A DNA stretch of 64,000 nucleotides, taken from the NCBI GenBank assembly GCA_019752295.1, contig JAIEMK010000025.1, forward strand, positions 1-64,000, read 5' to 3'. The DNA comes from Chitinophagaceae bacterium. GTDB lineage: Bacteria > Bacteroidota > Bacteroidia > Chitinophagales > Chitinophagaceae. The first letter of the stretch is position 1, and every line of letters begins with the position of its first letter. Of this stretch, positions 63,022 to 64,000 are shown piece by piece. Made by a program: the position numbers and the translations under genes. Under the pieces are notes generated by a model. The model saw nothing but the letters and a program-made list of their open reading frames with translations. It was not told the origin of the DNA and did no database searches.

Positions 63022-64000
63022 ATGAATATTGGTGTATTGTTAGAGAAGTACCAGAATTCCCCCCGCCTTTTTCAATTGGCGGACAGGCTCTCTATTGACG
63101 ATAGAATTCAGGAGAATGATATTCAAAAGATTTTTCTAAAAAATTTACAGGGGAGTAGCGCTGAATTCATAGTGAGTTCTGTGTTTATGCATGAGCGCTG
63201 CAAGCAACTGAATCACCTTGTGGTTTTGAACGATGCTGAGGAAGCGGCCTATTTTCATAATACACTCGAGAACTTAACCAATGCACTGGACCTGTTTTAT
63301 TTTCCTTCCTCATTTAAAAATCGAAAAAATTTTCGTCTACTAAACAGTTCGCACGTGATGTTGCGTACTGAAGCCCTCACGAAATTATCGCTGGGAGGAA
63401 ATAAAAAAATAATCGTTACCTACCCCGAAGCGCTTTTCGAAAAAGTAGTATTGCCCAAAACGCTCACCGGAAATATCATTCACATTAAAGTAAACGAAAC
63501 CATACAGCTCAATAATCTGATGGAATTATTTGTGATGTATGGGTTTGAGCGAACCGACTTTGTTTACGAGCCGGGCCAGTTTGCTTTGCGTGGAGGGATA
63601 CTCGATATTTATTCTTATGGTAACGAAAAACCATATCGCGTAGAGTTGTTTGGAAACGAAGTGGATAGTATTCGCATATTTGATCCGGAAACACAATTGA
63701 GCGAAAGAAAATTATTGCAGGTGAGCATTATTCCGAATGTGGAAACACAATTCGAGAGTGGCGAAAAAGTTTCTCTGCTTGAATTTTTGCCTGCGAATAC
63801 GGTACTGTGGTTGAAAGACTGGGACGTGATCGGCGGAAAGATCGATCAACAGGCCGAAGACCTGGAAGGCTTTATGGGATTGGCGGAAGACGGTTATCGC
63901 ATGAACAATACAGATGAAGAGGATGATACCCGGATCTTAAAAATTGTGACAAAGGATGATTTCGTTGGCAGATCAATTATTGAAGAACAAATGAAATTAC
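63022..64000 (+). CDS. mfd: Transcription-repair coupling factor Mfd, 5' part (partial)
   Basis: From the ATG at 63022 the frame is open for 326 codons to the end of the window. The N terminus (MNIGVLLEKYQNSPRLFQL) and the UvrB-like segment FVYEPGQFALRGGILDIYS...YRVELFGNEVDSIR are the UvrA/UvrB-homologous domains of Mfd. Mfd removes stalled RNA polymerase and recruits UvrA. The full protein should be about 1,100 residues, so the D5 helicase part lies beyond the window. Confidence 0.92.
   Translation, partial: MNIGVLLEKYQNSPRLFQLADRLSIDDRIQENDIQKIFLKNLQGSSAEFIVSSVFMHERCKQLNHLVVLNDAEEAAYFHNTLENLTNALDLFYFPSSFKNRKNFRLLNSSHVMLRTEALTKLSLGGNKKIIVTYPEALFEKVVLPKTLTGNIIHIKVNETIQLNNLMELFVMYGFERTDFVYEPGQFALRGGILDIYSYGNEKPYRVELFGNEVDSIRIFDPETQLSERKLLQVSIIPNVETQFESGEKVSLLEFLPANTVLWLKDWDVIGGKIDQQAEDLEGFMGLAEDGYRMNNTDEEDDTRILKIVTKDDFVGRSIIEEQMKL

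Noticed and set aside
1-64000. CRISPR array, rRNA operon or prophage
   Set aside because: I see no regularly spaced repeats, no rRNA signature and no phage structural genes; repeats present are hairpins, MITE-like copies and low-complexity coding repeats.

Overview
The window reads as a chromosomal segment of a Bacteroidota bacterium, most likely of the Chitinophagia/Chitinophagaceae type (inference). The evidence is a GldB gliding lipoprotein, two very large exported proteins with type IX secretion C-terminal sorting domains, a fused E1 alpha/beta 2-oxoacid dehydrogenase, a fused gamma/alpha 2-oxoacid:ferredoxin oxidoreductase subunit, CarboxypepD_reg-like and DUF5686 proteins, TAnnTTTG-type -7 promoter elements, and the absence of clear Shine-Dalgarno sequences.

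Layout. 1-11.8 kb is accessory: a HEPN-domain protein with an overlapping small partner, a thioredoxin-like protein, a GH3 glucosidase, lipoproteins, a broken small gene, a two-gene unit with a DUF1828-type protein, a DUF262/HNH (GmrSD-like) protein, and a DUF3800 protein whose frame is broken at a run of eight A. A palindrome-rich 0.5 kb gap separates the divergent DUF262 and DUF3800 genes, and a direct repeat flanks DUF3800. 11.8-19.3 kb holds central metabolism and envelope genes: korA, a polysaccharide deacetylase, a BI-1/YccA membrane protein, fused E1 and a class C serine hydrolase. 19.3-24.5 kb carries three minus-strand hydrolases (penicillin-acylase type, M19 dipeptidase, D-aminoacylase) suited to scavenging acylated or D-amino peptides. 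24.7-30.7 kb has prfA, galE and a phosphate block (PiT transporter, DUF47/PhoU-like protein, PhoR-like kinase, PhoB-like regulator). 30.8-46.6 kb has large envelope proteins of partly unknown function, a metallo-beta-lactamase-fold hydrolase, pyrD, a thiolase, a universal stress protein, nadE and gldB. 46.6-54.9 kb has apaG, isocitrate dehydrogenase, the dihydrolipoamide acyltransferase E2, a DUF5117-type zinc metalloprotease, a Lys/Ala-rich histone H1-like protein, a CoA-binding protein and a ferredoxin/flavodoxin-NADP reductase. 54.9-64 kb has the two type IX cargo proteins (a BNR/sialidase-like propeller and a subtilisin), a small lipoprotein, and the 5' end of mfd running off the window.

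Genes are packed tightly. Several convergent pairs overlap or nearly touch (33026/33031, 40105/40114, 46598/46605, 54172/54175). Longer convergent gaps carry strong hairpins or dispersed repeats, including two 160-167 bp MITE-like elements at about 21.6 and 43.6 kb. The most interesting places are the accessory/defence-like block (especially 10.25-11.75 kb), the MITE-like repeats, and the palindromic element repeated in frame inside the E2 linker.
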